Origin: Rathayibacter sp. Leaf185
GTDB taxonomy: Bacteria > Actinomycetota > Actinomycetes > Actinomycetales > Microbacteriaceae
Length of the DNA: 64,000 nucleotides
Direction of reading: 5' to 3'
Assembly: GCF_001423885.1 (NCBI RefSeq)
Contig: NZ_LMPP01000003.1
Coordinates: forward strand, 1 to 64,000
Shown here: positions 1 to 7,748 of the stretch, in pieces
Layout of the letters: every line of letters begins with the position of its first letter
Numbering within the stretch: position 1 is the first letter of the stretch
Notes under the pieces: model-generated
What the model was told of the DNA's origin: nothing
The model's input: the letters and a program-made list of their open reading frames with translations, nothing else
The model's database searches: none
Program-made: the position numbers and the translations under genes

Positions 1-228
1 AGCGTCCAAGTCGCCGGGTCCCTCGACCACGATGCGGACCGACGGTCCGTCCTGGGTGATGAGGGCGTCCACGCGCTGCCAGTCGGTGTCGCAGAGGATC
101 ACGGCGTGGATGCCTGTGCCCTGCGGCGGGGAGACGAGCCTGTTAGGCGTGAAGCCCTCCCAGAACCGTTTGGTGGTGGGGAGCGACCAGGGCCCGACGA
201 TCTCGTGAACGGTCTCGAGTCGAGTCAT
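1..228 (-). CDS. DNA-3-methyladenine glycosylase-like protein, N-terminal part
   Basis: An open reverse-strand frame of 76 codons starts at an ATG (226-228) and runs off the left edge. The visible residues include FWEGFTPNRL and GTGIHAVILC, which resemble the N-terminal domain of AlkA-type 3-methyladenine glycosylases, where a short hydrophobic stretch precedes an FLEGF-like motif. The helix-hairpin-helix and catalytic Asp lie outside the window and cannot be checked. The start is 3 bases after the stop of the upstream ABM-like gene, so the two are probably cotranscribed. If the family is right, the protein removes alkylated bases in base-excision repair. Only the N-terminus is seen, so the call is moderate. 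Confidence 0.55.
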   Translation of the reverse strand, partial: MTRLETVHEIVGPWSLPTTKRFWEGFTPNRLVSPPQGTGIHAVILCDTDWQRVDALITQDGPSVRIVVEGPGDLDA

Positions 229-231
229 GGA

Positions 232-999
232 TCAGGCCTCGTCCTGTGGAGCGATGGCATGACCGGCGGGGTCGGCGGCAGTGCAGCCGAAGGGTCCGTC
301 GATGGGTGCCGCGTCGGTCGACCGTTCTCCGAAGAAGAAGGCCTCGCCGTCGGAGTAGTGACTGTTCACGCTCATGTGCTCGGCGAAGCGCTCGTCCCCG
401 AACGCCGCTGTCAGGTCGTCGGCAGAGCGCCACTGCACGTACTCGATGATCCGATCGCTCCGCAGGTCACGGAAAATGGTCGTCGAGACGAAGCCGTCGA
501 GGTTCCTGATGTGGTCGCGAGTCTCGCTCTCGTTGTACTCGGCGATCCATCTCTGCTTGCCGCTGACGGGCGCCAGCGTGATGATCTCGTGCGCCGACCC
601 GGTCCGAAGCCGGACCGGCTCGACCTGCGTCGGGTCATCCGGATCCGCCGTCACCGACGCGCTGAACCGATAGATCCCGTCGTCAACGACGAACCCGTCG
701 TTCACTCGCCTGCGACCCAGTTCCGCGGCGAACGCCTCGGCGTCGCTGCGACTGCGCCAGAAGAGCAGACCCAGGAGGAGCTCGGTGACGGGAGAGGAGG
801 GCGGACCGAGCACACGGCCCTGCGCCAGCCGAATCATTCCGCCGAACCCCACCTTCTGCCGCGCGAGCACTTCCGCGGAGGTGATCGGGTCGGCCCATCC
901 CGTTCCAGCACCGCTGGGGTCCGCGTCGGCACTCACCCTGACGACGTAGGGATACTCGTCGAAGTCGACGACGTCTGCGGTTCGCGAGGAAGTGGGCAC
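232..999 (-). CDS. Antibiotic biosynthesis monooxygenase (ABM)-fold protein
   Basis: 255 residues from a GTG with a GGAGG ribosome site 8 bases upstream; the longer frame to 1074 lacks such a site. The C-terminal half (GFVSTTIFRDLRSDRI, then EYVQWRSADDLTAAF) has the pattern of an ABM domain: an antiparallel strand ending in the W-x-S motif that follows a conserved 'vvqw'. The N-terminal half (PYVVRVSADAD, LLGLLFWRSRSDAEAFAAEL) looks like a diverged second copy, so the protein may be a fused dimer. ABM proteins include small cofactor-free oxygenases and heme-degrading enzymes, and many are uncharacterised; no catalytic residues can be assigned. It is followed after 3 bases by the glycosylase-like gene. 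Confidence 0.6.
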   Translation of the reverse strand: MPTSSRTADVVDFDEYPYVVRVSADADPSGAGTGWADPITSAEVLARQKVGFGGMIRLAQGRVLGPPSSPVTELLLGLLFWRSRSDAEAFAAELGRRRVNDGFVVDDGIYRFSASVTADPDDPTQVEPVRLRTGSAHEIITLAPVSGKQRWIAEYNESETRDHIRNLDGFVSTTIFRDLRSDRIIEYVQWRSADDLTAAFGDERFAEHMSVNSHYSDGEAFFFGERSTDAAPIDGPFGCTAADPAGHAIAPQDEA

Positions 1000-1415
1000 A
1001 GGAGGACCTCCGGGCTTTGATGAGCAACGCCGGAGGTTTTCAGCCCCGGATCGACCGCACTGGTAGCGAGTCAACCACTCCGATGAGAATCGGTCAGAGG
1101 AAAAATGTACCCCGCTTCTGGCGGATCATTCGCGAGCTGCTGTCGTCCGAGACGACTTCACCGGTTGGGTGTGGACCGCAGGGGAGATGGCAAGGCGATC
1201 AGCGCCAGCCGCGCCCTCATAGGGTGAGTGGTGGCGCTGAAGTCATGACGACGGGCCCCGAGGCGGCATTGGTGGCCCTCAGCCTCGCCGCCCCGAAGGC
1301 CCCTCGCATGGTTGTCGGCTCACCGGTCTCACGTCTGCCGAGTCACGAGCTGGGACAGGGGGAGCAGGCGCAGGTGCTCGGGTCGGAGTTCCTCAGGGTT
1401 CCGCGCCTGCAGTAG

Positions 1416-1580
1416 TTTCACCGTTCCGACGACCCGAGCATGAGCGGCGGGCAGCGAACGATAGGCCGACTCAGCGCGGTGGAAGACATCGCTCACATCG
1501 TGCTCTGGCTGCGCAGCAGCGGGGCATTGAATCAGACCGGGCTGCTCATGATCGTCGATGGTGGTCTCACCCTGAGCTGA
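1416..1580 (+). pseudogene. Remnant C-terminus of a short-chain dehydrogenase
   Basis: The forward frame after the in-frame TAG at 1413 reads into TIGRLSAVEDIAHIVLWLRS, then SSGALNQTGLLMIVDGGLTLS and a TGA. This is the C-terminal signature of classical SDRs (G-R-x-x-x-x-E-D-I-A, then T-G-x-x-x-x-V-D-G-G). No Rossmann TGxxxGxG motif or YxxxK precedes it in any frame of the upstream 400 bases, and an in-frame stop separates it from the preceding frame. It is therefore a truncated relic rather than a working gene. The partner gene or deletion that removed the rest is not visible. Confidence 0.7.
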
Positions 1581-1834
1581 GCCGCATCGGATGGCGTCCT
1601 CGCCCTCGTGGGTGCCGGCGTCGGCGTGGGGTCCGCGCCGTCCTCGGCCGTGTAGGCCGCTGTCGGTTGCGTCGAGGTGCGAGGCCGCTCGTGGAAACAC
1701 TGCTCGCAGCGCACGTCGACGATGCTGCGTGGCGTTGTGAGTGGGGCGTCGCGGGCGCTTCGGCACGTCCTCGGGCGGTGACGAGTACTGCCGATCGCAT
1801 TTTTCCACCTATTGATATAATCGCCGCCCGACAG

Positions 1835-1843
1835 GTATTGGAC
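1835..1843 (+). promoter_or_regulatory. GTATTGGAC promoter-type element before the MFS gene
   Basis: The nonamer GTATTGGAC is identical to elements at 5063-5071 and 7683-7691, which lie before the two CoA-catabolic operons. TTGGAC resembles a -35 hexamer. Here the LysR-type dyad found upstream of the other two copies is absent, so co-regulation is only suggested. Confidence 0.4.
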
Positions 1844-1921
1844 AGGAATAGATCATCGCTCCTACGGTCGGCATGACGGCGGCGACGATGCCGACGGCGA
1901 CTCGACGGAGAGGCAGAACCG

Positions 1922-3304
1922 ATGATCCAGGCGCAGAGGGTCCACGCACCCGAGATGGAGGATCGGATCTATCGCAAGCTGTCGGTGCGGATCCTGCCGA
2001 TCCTCGCCATCGGCATGTTCATCTCCTTCATCGATCGCGCGAACCTCGGGGTGATCGCCGGCCCACTGTCGATCGACCTAGGGCTCACGGCCGCGTCGTT
2101 CGGATTGGCCGCCGGCTTCTTCTACATCGGCTACCTGCTGTTCGAGATCCCGTCGAACATGGTCCTCGCCAAGGTGGGCGCGCGCATTTGGCTCGGTCGC
2201 ATCATGATCACCTGGGGCATCGTCACCATCGGGATGTCGTTCATGCAGAACGACGTGTCGCTGTTCATTATGCGTTTCCTGCTCGGCGCAGCAGAAGCGG
2301 GCTACTCGCCGGGAACCATCCTCTTCCTCGCCCTCTGGTGCACGCCCCGCATGCTGTCGAAGGCCATGTCGGTGCTCAACCTCGCGGTGCCGATCGCCCT
2401 CGCAGTCGGGTCGGTCATCACTTCGCTGCTGCTGCTCCTGGACGGCGTCGCAGGCCTCGCGGGCTGGCGCTGGGTCTTCGTCATCGAAGGACTCCCCGCC
2501 ATCGCTCTCGCGCTCTACATCTTCCTGAGGCTGCCATCGTCGCCCGCGCGGTCGGCGTGGCTCGACGACGACGAGAAGGCGTTCCTCGCCGCGAACGTCG
2601 TGCAGCGCAAGAGTGCGACCGCCCACGAGATCCGACAGCTCCCGGCCGCGCTGCGACGCCCGTCGCTGTGGCTCTTCGCCATCACGTACTTCTGCGTCCT
2701 GGCAGGCTTCTGGTCGATCACCTACTTCCTGCCGACGATCGTGCAGGAGTCGTTCGGGCTCGGCGTCGTCGCCTCAGGCATCCTGTCTGCCGTGCCGTGG
2801 GTGTTCTCGGCTCTCGTCATGTTCACCGTCCTGCGCAGCATGCGCCGCACGGGCGACCGCAAGTGGCACCTGTCTGCACTCATGGCCGCCGCCGCCCTCG
2901 GTCTGCTCGTCGGCGTCCTTTCCGGCAACCCCGTCGTGGCGCTTGCGGGGATCAGCATCGCCGCGGCCGGCTTCTTCGGCCTGCTCTCGACGTTCCAGAC
3001 CACCGTCGCGCAGGTGTATGCGGGGGCTCTCGCCGCGGTGTCCATCGCGTTCGTCAACTCCCTCGGCAATCTCAGCGGATTCGTCGGTCCCTACGTGCTC
3101 GGCGCACTGAGCGACCTCACGGGGTCGACCGATGCCGGACTGCTCATCATGGTCGGCTTCTTCGCCCTCGCGGCCGTCCTCGTGTTCCTGATGGTGCGTT
3201 GGGCGGACGGCGTCACGGGCGGGCCAGACGGCCACCCAGCTGCAGCTTCTGCCGCTGAGACGTCGGCAGCTCCGTCCAACGCGACTGCGCCGACGCGCGG
3301 ATGA
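1922..3304 (+). CDS. MFS transporter, anion:cation symporter (ACS) family
   Basis: 460 residues, ATG preceded by GGAGAGG. The protein has the twelve hydrophobic segments of an MFS permease. The N-terminal RILPILAIGMFISFIDRANL and FIGYLLFEIPSNMVLAKVGAR-like motifs are hallmarks of the ACS family, which imports organic anions such as tartrate, phthalate, allantoate or glucarate with protons. A cytoplasmic loop around residues 200-225 separates the two halves. It is the first gene of the accessory catabolic region and shares a GTATTGGAC promoter element with the CoA operons downstream, so it is a plausible importer of the acid they degrade. The substrate cannot be read from sequence. Confidence 0.85.
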   Translation: MIQAQRVHAPEMEDRIYRKLSVRILPILAIGMFISFIDRANLGVIAGPLSIDLGLTAASFGLAAGFFYIGYLLFEIPSNMVLAKVGARIWLGRIMITWGIVTIGMSFMQNDVSLFIMRFLLGAAEAGYSPGTILFLALWCTPRMLSKAMSVLNLAVPIALAVGSVITSLLLLLDGVAGLAGWRWVFVIEGLPAIALALYIFLRLPSSPARSAWLDDDEKAFLAANVVQRKSATAHEIRQLPAALRRPSLWLFAITYFCVLAGFWSITYFLPTIVQESFGLGVVASGILSAVPWVFSALVMFTVLRSMRRTGDRKWHLSALMAAAALGLLVGVLSGNPVVALAGISIAAAGFFGLLSTFQTTVAQVYAGALAAVSIAFVNSLGNLSGFVGPYVLGALSDLTGSTDAGLLIMVGFFALAAVLVFLMVRWADGVTGGPDGHPAAASAAETSAAPSNATAPTRG

Positions 3305-3467
3305 TCACCGCACATGGAGCTCCGACGGCCGCTGCGGACGGCGTGATGCAAGTCGGAGGCGCCCCCGGACCAAGAGTCGATGTCGACGTCCTCGAGCGTC
3401 ACGGGCTCGACCGTTAGCGTCAGCAGCCATCACGATCACCAGTACCACCACGAGAAAGGACCGGCCC

Positions 3468-3920
3468 ATGGCCAACCTCCGACTGCACCACGTCAATGTG
3501 ACGTCCGACGACATGTCGATCCTCACGCGCTTCTACCAGGACGCGCTCGGCCTCGAGATGCTGCCCTCGCCGCCCATGATCGCGACCTCCGCGAGCGGGA
3601 CCACCGATGGCGACGAGGCCTGGGACGACGCGGCAAAGTTCTTCAATGCCGGCGATCCGAACGAGCTGCAGCTGCACGCGACGCAGCGACAGCCCTACCT
3701 CGCCGCGCAAGAGGGACACTCCGTCAATCCGCTCATCAGCGGGCACTTCGCCTTCCGAACGGACGACATTGAGGACGTCATGGCGCGGCTCACCGCGAAC
3801 GGCATCCCCTTCGACGACTGGGGCATCTGGTCGGTGAAGGGATGGCACCAGATCTTCCTGACCGACCCTGCCGGCAACATGGTCGAGATCCACCAGGTGA
3901 AGGACGACGTCGAGCCCTGA
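3468..3920 (+). CDS. VOC-superfamily (glyoxalase/dioxygenase-fold) protein
   Basis: 150 residues, ATG with GAAAGGA upstream. The paired beta-alpha-beta-beta-beta modules of the vicinal oxygen chelate fold are visible: LHHVNVTSDD near the start, GHFAFRTDDIEDVMARL in the middle and LTDPAGNMVEIHQ at the end. Likely metal ligands are His8 and Glu140, with His94 and one of the QLH residues near 70 as the others. VOC enzymes include glyoxalases, extradiol dioxygenases, epimerases and resistance proteins. It sits between the MFS transporter and an SDR, with 160-180 base gaps on both sides, so it may be its own unit. The specific reaction is unknown. Confidence 0.8.
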   Translation: MANLRLHHVNVTSDDMSILTRFYQDALGLEMLPSPPMIATSASGTTDGDEAWDDAAKFFNAGDPNELQLHATQRQPYLAAQEGHSVNPLISGHFAFRTDDIEDVMARLTANGIPFDDWGIWSVKGWHQIFLTDPAGNMVEIHQVKDDVEP

Positions 3921-3961
3921 CCCGGCGCGGCAGGGGGCTTGACGGCCTCGCGCAGATCCTG

Positions 3962-3991
3962 GGCCGTCCCGGCCTCTCGGCCGGGACGGCC
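3962..3991 (+). terminator. Strong hairpin after the VOC gene
   Basis: Perfect 13-base inverted repeat (GGCCGTCCCGGCC, loop TCTC, GGCCGGGACGGCC) about 40 bases after the VOC stop. There is no T-run, as is common for actinobacterial terminators. Confidence 0.65.
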
Positions 3992-4101
3992 GAAGACTCT
4001 CCATGACGACTTGCTCGTCGTCGACATCACGCTCGACCTGCACGGTTGTAACTACGGCCATGTAGGCGCCACCGCTACCCCTGATCAACGTAGGAGCATC
4101 C

Positions 4102-4851
4102 ATGACCCACGCAGCACGCGACGTCGTCGTCATCACAGGAGCCGCACAGGGCATCGGTCTGCACTGCGCACTGCTCGCCGCAGAGGCGGGCGCGTCCGTC
4201 GCGATCCTCGACGTCAATGCAGCGGCTGCCGACCGCGCCGCCGCGTCCCTGCCGGGTGGGCCACACCTCGCGGTCGCGGGCGATGTGACCGACCGCGCAT
4301 CTATGGACGCGGCGATCGCCGAGGTGGCGGCCACGATCGGTCCGCCGACGGCGGTCGTCGCGGCCGCCGGCATCGTGAGCCGCACACCGCTCGCGGACGC
4401 GACCTCCGAGGAGTTCCGGCGGGTCTTCGCGGTCAACGTCGAGGGCGTGCACCACACGATCGCGGCTGCCGTGCCGCACCTTCGCGCCGCGGGCGCGCGC
4501 GGCTCGATAGTCGCGCTGGGATCCGTCGCAGCCGCCACTGGAGGAGGCCTCATGGGCAATGGGGTCTACGCGATGTCAAAGGCGGCGGTCGAGGGACTCG
4601 TGCGGGGCTACGCGCGCGAGCTCGCTCCATGGGGTGTGCGCGCCAACGTCGTGGCACCCGGAGCGACCGAGACGCCGATGACGAGCGTGCTGTCCGACGA
4701 GGACGTCGCGCGCATCACCAGCATGTCGCTGCTCGGCAGGATGTGCCGGCCCGAGGAGATCGCCGGTGTCGTAACCTTCCTGCTCGGCGGTGCGGCCGGC
4801 GCGATAACCGGCCAGGTGCTTCGCCCCAACGGAGGCGTCGTCTTCGGATGA
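4102..4851 (+). CDS. Short-chain dehydrogenase/reductase (classical SDR)
   Basis: 249 residues, ATG with TAGGAG upstream. It has the NAD(P)-binding TGAAQGIG (12-19), an acidic Asp37 after the second strand suggesting NAD preference, AAAG (87-90) in the NNAG position, and the catalytic Ser141, Tyr156 and Lys160. The tail GRMCRPEEIAGVVTFLLGG ends in the usual G-x-x-x-x-P-N-G-G. It probably oxidises or reduces a hydroxyl/keto group of a pathway intermediate. It lies between the VOC gene and the enoyl-CoA hydratase operon, with a 251-base gap before the latter, so cotranscription with the CoA genes is doubtful. Substrate unknown. Confidence 0.88.
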   Translation: MTHAARDVVVITGAAQGIGLHCALLAAEAGASVAILDVNAAAADRAAASLPGGPHLAVAGDVTDRASMDAAIAEVAATIGPPTAVVAAAGIVSRTPLADATSEEFRRVFAVNVEGVHHTIAAAVPHLRAAGARGSIVALGSVAAATGGGLMGNGVYAMSKAAVEGLVRGYARELAPWGVRANVVAPGATETPMTSVLSDEDVARITSMSLLGRMCRPEEIAGVVTFLLGGAAGAITGQVLRPNGGVVFG

Positions 4852-5028
4852 CGGCGCGAGGCGAGCGTGCTGCGATGCAGCGAGCCGGCTCCGTCCTCAA
4901 TGCTGCGGTTGGCAGCGGTCGACGCCCGGACTCGTCTGCATCGACCTCGACCCACTTTTCGGGCTCCTTCTCGAGGGCACGCGCAGGCGGTCCGGTCCGT
5001 CCGTTGACCCGTTGTCGCCGCACGGTAC

Positions 5029-5045
5029 AATGCGTTCGAGGCATC
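5029..5045. promoter_or_regulatory. LysR-type operator (T-N11-A) before the enoyl-CoA hydratase
   Basis: AATGCGTTCGAGGCATC is an imperfect 17-base dyad containing T-N11-A, the LysR-family box. It matches the dyad at 7649-7665 beside the LysR gene, and lies at exactly the same distance (26 bases, centre to element) from the GTATTGGAC at 5063. If the box is centred at -65, as is usual for LysR activators, TTGGAC falls at -36 to -31. Confidence 0.65.
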
Positions 5046-5062
5046 AATCGATCCACCATCGG

Positions 5063-5071
5063 GTATTGGAC
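5063..5071 (+). promoter_or_regulatory. GTATTGGAC, probable -35 element
   Basis: Identical nonamer to 1835-1843 and 7683-7691. It lies 32 bases before the GTG of the enoyl-CoA hydratase. No convincing -10 hexamer follows, which fits an activator-dependent promoter. Confidence 0.5.
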
Positions 5072-5102
5072 CAGCAAGAATGGCACTGCCAGGCTGACTG
5101 GC

Positions 5103-5864
5103 GTGCAAACCCTCCTCCTTCACGACGACCCGGATCACCTGACGGTGACGCTCGATCGTCCAGACGTCCGGAATGCGATCGACGACCAGATGGTGCGCGA
5201 GCTCCACGAGGTGTGCGATCGGCTCGAACGCGAGCCGCGCATCCTTCTGCTCACCGGTTCGAGCTCCGCCGAGCGCGGCGTGTTCGCCAGCGGCGCCGAC
5301 ATCCGTCAGCTCGCCGAGCGCGGCCGCGACCAGGCGCTACGGGGCATCAACTCGTCGCTCTTCTCGCGAATCGCGAACCTGCCGCTACCCGTGATCGCCG
5401 CCGTCGACGGCTTCGCGATCGGCGGTGGCGCCGAGCTCGCCTACGCCGCCGACTTCCGACTCGCGAGCGACCGCGCGGTGTTCGGCAATCCGGAGGTCGG
5501 GCTCGGCATCATGCCCGCCGCCGGTGCCACGTGGCGGCTACTCGAGCTCGTGGGAGAGCCGCTCGCGATGGAGGTGCTCCTCGCGGGGCGGCGACTCACT
5601 GCCGCCGAGGCCTACCAGGCGGGGCTCGTCGTATCTGTGCATCCCTGGCAGGACTTGCGTGCCGCGGCGAACGATCTCATCGACCGGATCGCTGCGCAAG
5701 ACTCGCTTGCGGTGCGGCTCACGAAGCGCATGGTGCGGGCGCCGCGCGCTGCGCATCCTCTTATCGACGACCTCGCGCAGGCGATCCTGTTCGAGTCCGA
5801 TGGCAAGTCGACGAGGATGCAGGCGTTTCTGGAGCGCTCGAGCGTGAAGGAGGCGCGACGGTGA
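5103..5864 (+). CDS. Enoyl-CoA hydratase/isomerase (crotonase family)
   Basis: 253 residues from a GTG with AGG nine bases upstream; longer in-frame extensions run through the promoter region and are rejected. Crotonase hallmarks are the oxyanion-hole strand GVFASGADI (59-67) and GFAIGGGAEL (103-112). Both glutamates used for water addition in hydratases are present: Glu111 (GGGAEL) and Glu131 (NPEVGLG). It should hydrate a 2-enoyl-CoA to the 3-hydroxyacyl-CoA. Its stop overlaps the GTG of the next gene (GTGA), so the hydratase and dehydrogenase are translationally coupled. A LysR-type box upstream links it to the LysR regulator at 6697-7611. Confidence 0.88.
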   Translation: MQTLLLHDDPDHLTVTLDRPDVRNAIDDQMVRELHEVCDRLEREPRILLLTGSSSAERGVFASGADIRQLAERGRDQALRGINSSLFSRIANLPLPVIAAVDGFAIGGGAELAYAADFRLASDRAVFGNPEVGLGIMPAAGATWRLLELVGEPLAMEVLLAGRRLTAAEAYQAGLVVSVHPWQDLRAAANDLIDRIAAQDSLAVRLTKRMVRAPRAAHPLIDDLAQAILFESDGKSTRMQAFLERSSVKEARR

Positions 5865-6718
5865 GCGTGCCGAGTCGCGTCGGGGTCGTGGGTGGCGGCA
5901 CGATGGGCGCGGGCATCGCGCAGGTGTTCGCTCAGGCGGGCGCTTCCGTCGTGATCCTCGAGCGAGACGTGGCGTCCATCGCCGCGGCGACGGAGCGGCT
6001 CGACGCCGGCATCGCGCGCTCGGCGTCGCGCTTCGAGGGCTATGACGCTGACGCGGTTCGCGCGCGCCTCGCGGTCGAGGCCGACTACGGCGTCCTCGCG
6101 GGTGCCGATCTCGTGGTCGAGGCGGTGCCCGAGATCATCGGCCTCAAGCGCGAGACGCTCCAGCGCGTCGAGCGCGCCGTCAGCCCCGAGGCGTGGATTG
6201 CGACGAACACGTCGTCGCTGCCCGTGAGCGACCTCGCCCTCGCGCTCGAGCGCCCCGAGCGGTGCTTCGGGCTGCACTTCTTCAACCCGGTGCCAGCCTC
6301 TGCGCTCATCGAAGTCGTCGTCGCCCCGACCACGCACGATGGCGTGCCCGCGATGACGCGGACGTGGGCGGAAGCGCTCGGCAAGACCGCGATCGTCGTG
6401 CGCGACGCGCCGGGGTTCGCGAGCTCGCGGCTCGGACTGGCGCTCGCGCTGGAGGCGATGCGCATGGTCGAGCAGGGCGTCGCCTCGGCGGACGACGTCG
6501 ACGCGGCGATGGTGCTCGGCTATCGGCACGCCACTGGTCCGCTGCGCACCACGGATCTCGTGGGGCTCGACGTCCGCCTCGGAATCGCCGAGCACCTCGC
6601 GTCGACCCTCGGTGAGCGCTTCGAACCGCCGGCCATCCTGCGCAGGCTCGTCGACGAAGGCTGGCTCGGCCGCAAGAGTGGCCGAGGCTTTTTCGACTAC
6701 CCGGGCTCGTTGCGCTGA
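5861..6718 (+). CDS. 3-hydroxyacyl-CoA dehydrogenase (3-hydroxybutyryl-CoA type)
   Basis: 285 residues, GTG start with AAGGAGG upstream and a 4-base overlap with the hydratase. Single-domain length matches the FadB2/Hbd group. NAD binding is shown by VVGGGTMGAGIA (9-20). By alignment with the family from memory, catalytic Ser118, His139 (HFFNPVP) and Glu151 are present at the expected spacing. The usual Asn of PGFIVNRL is Ser189 (PGFASSRL), which is unusual. It should oxidise the 3-hydroxyacyl-CoA made by the upstream hydratase, giving the thiolase substrate. Its 3' end overlaps the convergent LysR gene by 22 bases. Confidence 0.85.
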   Translation: MSVPSRVGVVGGGTMGAGIAQVFAQAGASVVILERDVASIAAATERLDAGIARSASRFEGYDADAVRARLAVEADYGVLAGADLVVEAVPEIIGLKRETLQRVERAVSPEAWIATNTSSLPVSDLALALERPERCFGLHFFNPVPASALIEVVVAPTTHDGVPAMTRTWAEALGKTAIVVRDAPGFASSRLGLALALEAMRMVEQGVASADDVDAAMVLGYRHATGPLRTTDLVGLDVRLGIAEHLASTLGERFEPPAILRRLVDEGWLGRKSGRGFFDYPGSLR

Positions 6719-7611
6719 GCCGGCGACGGCACGACGCTCGCCGCCGCAGCGAGCACGGCGTCGAGCGCGCGGTCCGTGCGGCCGGAGCGCCACGCCATCC
6801 GCAGATGAACAGGGTCCATGGGCTCCGCGAGCGGTAGGAAGCGCAGATGGGGGTCCGCGATGCTCTCGACGACCGACGACAGGGTGAGCGAGCAGCCGAC
6901 CTCGGCTGACACGAGCGACATGACCGTCCAGGTGTCGGGCGCGTACTGGGCGACCTCCGCCGTGAAGCCGCCGCGACGCCCGAGCGTGCGCAGGCGGTCG
7001 AGGAGCACACTGCCGGTCTCGGCGGGCAGCGACACGAAGGTCTCGCCGCGAAGGTCCTCGGCGCGCACCGTCTCCTGTGAGGCGAGCCTGTGCGTCTCGG
7101 ACACGGCGAGCACGAGTTGCTCGGATGCGAGCACGCGACTGTCGATGCCGATGGGCAGGTGGTCCCAGCGCCCGAGTGCGATGTCGATCTCGCCGCGCAC
7201 GAGCGAGCCCATCGCGAGATCTGCGAAGCGCTGGCTGAGTAGTTCGAAGCGGATGCCGGGGTGTCGGTGCTTCACGGCACGCGCGACGCGGCCCACCATC
7301 GCGTTCGACGAGGCGCCGGCGTAGGCGAAGCGGACGTGGCCGATCTCGCCTTTCGCTGCTGCCTTGGCGGTCGCGCGGAAGCGGTCCGCGGCGTCGAGCA
7401 CAGCACGAGCCGGGTCCACGAGTGACTCGCCGACTGCGGTGAGCGCGACACGACGCGTGCTGCGGTCGAACAGCGCGACCCCGAGCGAGCGCTCGAGCTG
7501 CTGCACGCTCCGGCTCACCGGCGGTTGGGCCATATTCAGTCGTTCGGCTGCACGACCGAAGTGCAGCTCTTCGGCGACAGCGAGAAATGTCCGGATCTGC
7601 TGCAGGTCCAT
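6697..7611 (-). CDS. LysR-family transcriptional regulator of the CoA cluster
   Basis: 304 residues from the ATG that begins MDLQQIRTF; GGAGGG lies 10 bases upstream. An earlier in-frame GTG at 7629 would remove that ribosome site. The winged helix-turn-helix is at about residues 4-62 (FGRAAERLNMAQPPVSRSVQ), followed by the linker helix and a periplasmic-binding-like effector domain to about 295. It reads away from the CoA-transferase gene and toward the end of the hydratase/dehydrogenase operon. A T-N11-A dyad at 7649-7665 between it and the transferase, and a second at 5029-5045, are its likely sites, giving autoregulation and control of both operons. The effector is unknown, probably a pathway acid or CoA ester. 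Confidence 0.9.
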   Translation of the reverse strand: MDLQQIRTFLAVAEELHFGRAAERLNMAQPPVSRSVQQLERSLGVALFDRSTRRVALTAVGESLVDPARAVLDAADRFRATAKAAAKGEIGHVRFAYAGASSNAMVGRVARAVKHRHPGIRFELLSQRFADLAMGSLVRGEIDIALGRWDHLPIGIDSRVLASEQLVLAVSETHRLASQETVRAEDLRGETFVSLPAETGSVLLDRLRTLGRRGGFTAEVAQYAPDTWTVMSLVSAEVGCSLTLSSVVESIADPHLRFLPLAEPMDPVHLRMAWRSGRTDRALDAVLAAAASVVPSPAQRNEPG

Positions 7612-7628
7612 CTGACCGTCTCCCTCCA

Positions 7629-7665
7629 CGCATCACCCCGTACTGAGCGATGCGTCTCATGCATC
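7629..7665. promoter_or_regulatory. LysR-type operator between lysR and the CoA-transferase
   Basis: GATGCGTCTCATGCATC (7649-7665) is a dyad with 6 of 7 arm bases paired and contains T-N11-A. A third half-site CGCATC at 7629-7634 is inverted relative to GATGCG, giving room for a tetramer to cover the LysR promoter as well. The dyad centre is 46 bases from the LysR start and 26 bases before GTATTGGAC at 7683. Confidence 0.7.
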
Positions 7666-7682
7666 AAATCACACAGGATTCA

Positions 7683-7691
7683 GTATTGGAC
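7683..7691 (+). promoter_or_regulatory. GTATTGGAC, probable -35 element of the CoA-transferase operon
   Basis: Third copy of the nonamer, at the same spacing from its LysR-type dyad as the copy at 5063. No clear -10 hexamer follows. Confidence 0.5.
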
Positions 7692-7748
7692 GCGCATCGA
7701 TGGTGCCTGACAGCCTGGTGCAGCCGACACGAAGGAAGGTGGGGCTCG

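Larger units (their letters stand above)
1000..1921. other. 922-base stretch without an intact gene
   Basis: The long frames here (for example 1017-1415 forward and 1329-1808 reverse) have no recognisable domains and Arg/Pro-rich compositions typical of shadow frames. Two things can be supported: an SDR tail at 1416-1580 and a promoter-type element at 1835-1843 before the MFS gene. There is also a perfect dyad CCGAT-GAGA-ATCGG at 1080-1093 just upstream, on the reverse strand, of a TTGACT (1074-1069), which could control the ABM-like gene. The stretch looks like decayed DNA between two gene groups. Confidence 0.6.

Noticed and set aside
5612-7660. Reverse open frame of 682 codons
   Set aside because: Overlaps the LysR gene in another frame and is antisense to the dehydrogenase; Arg-rich shadow.
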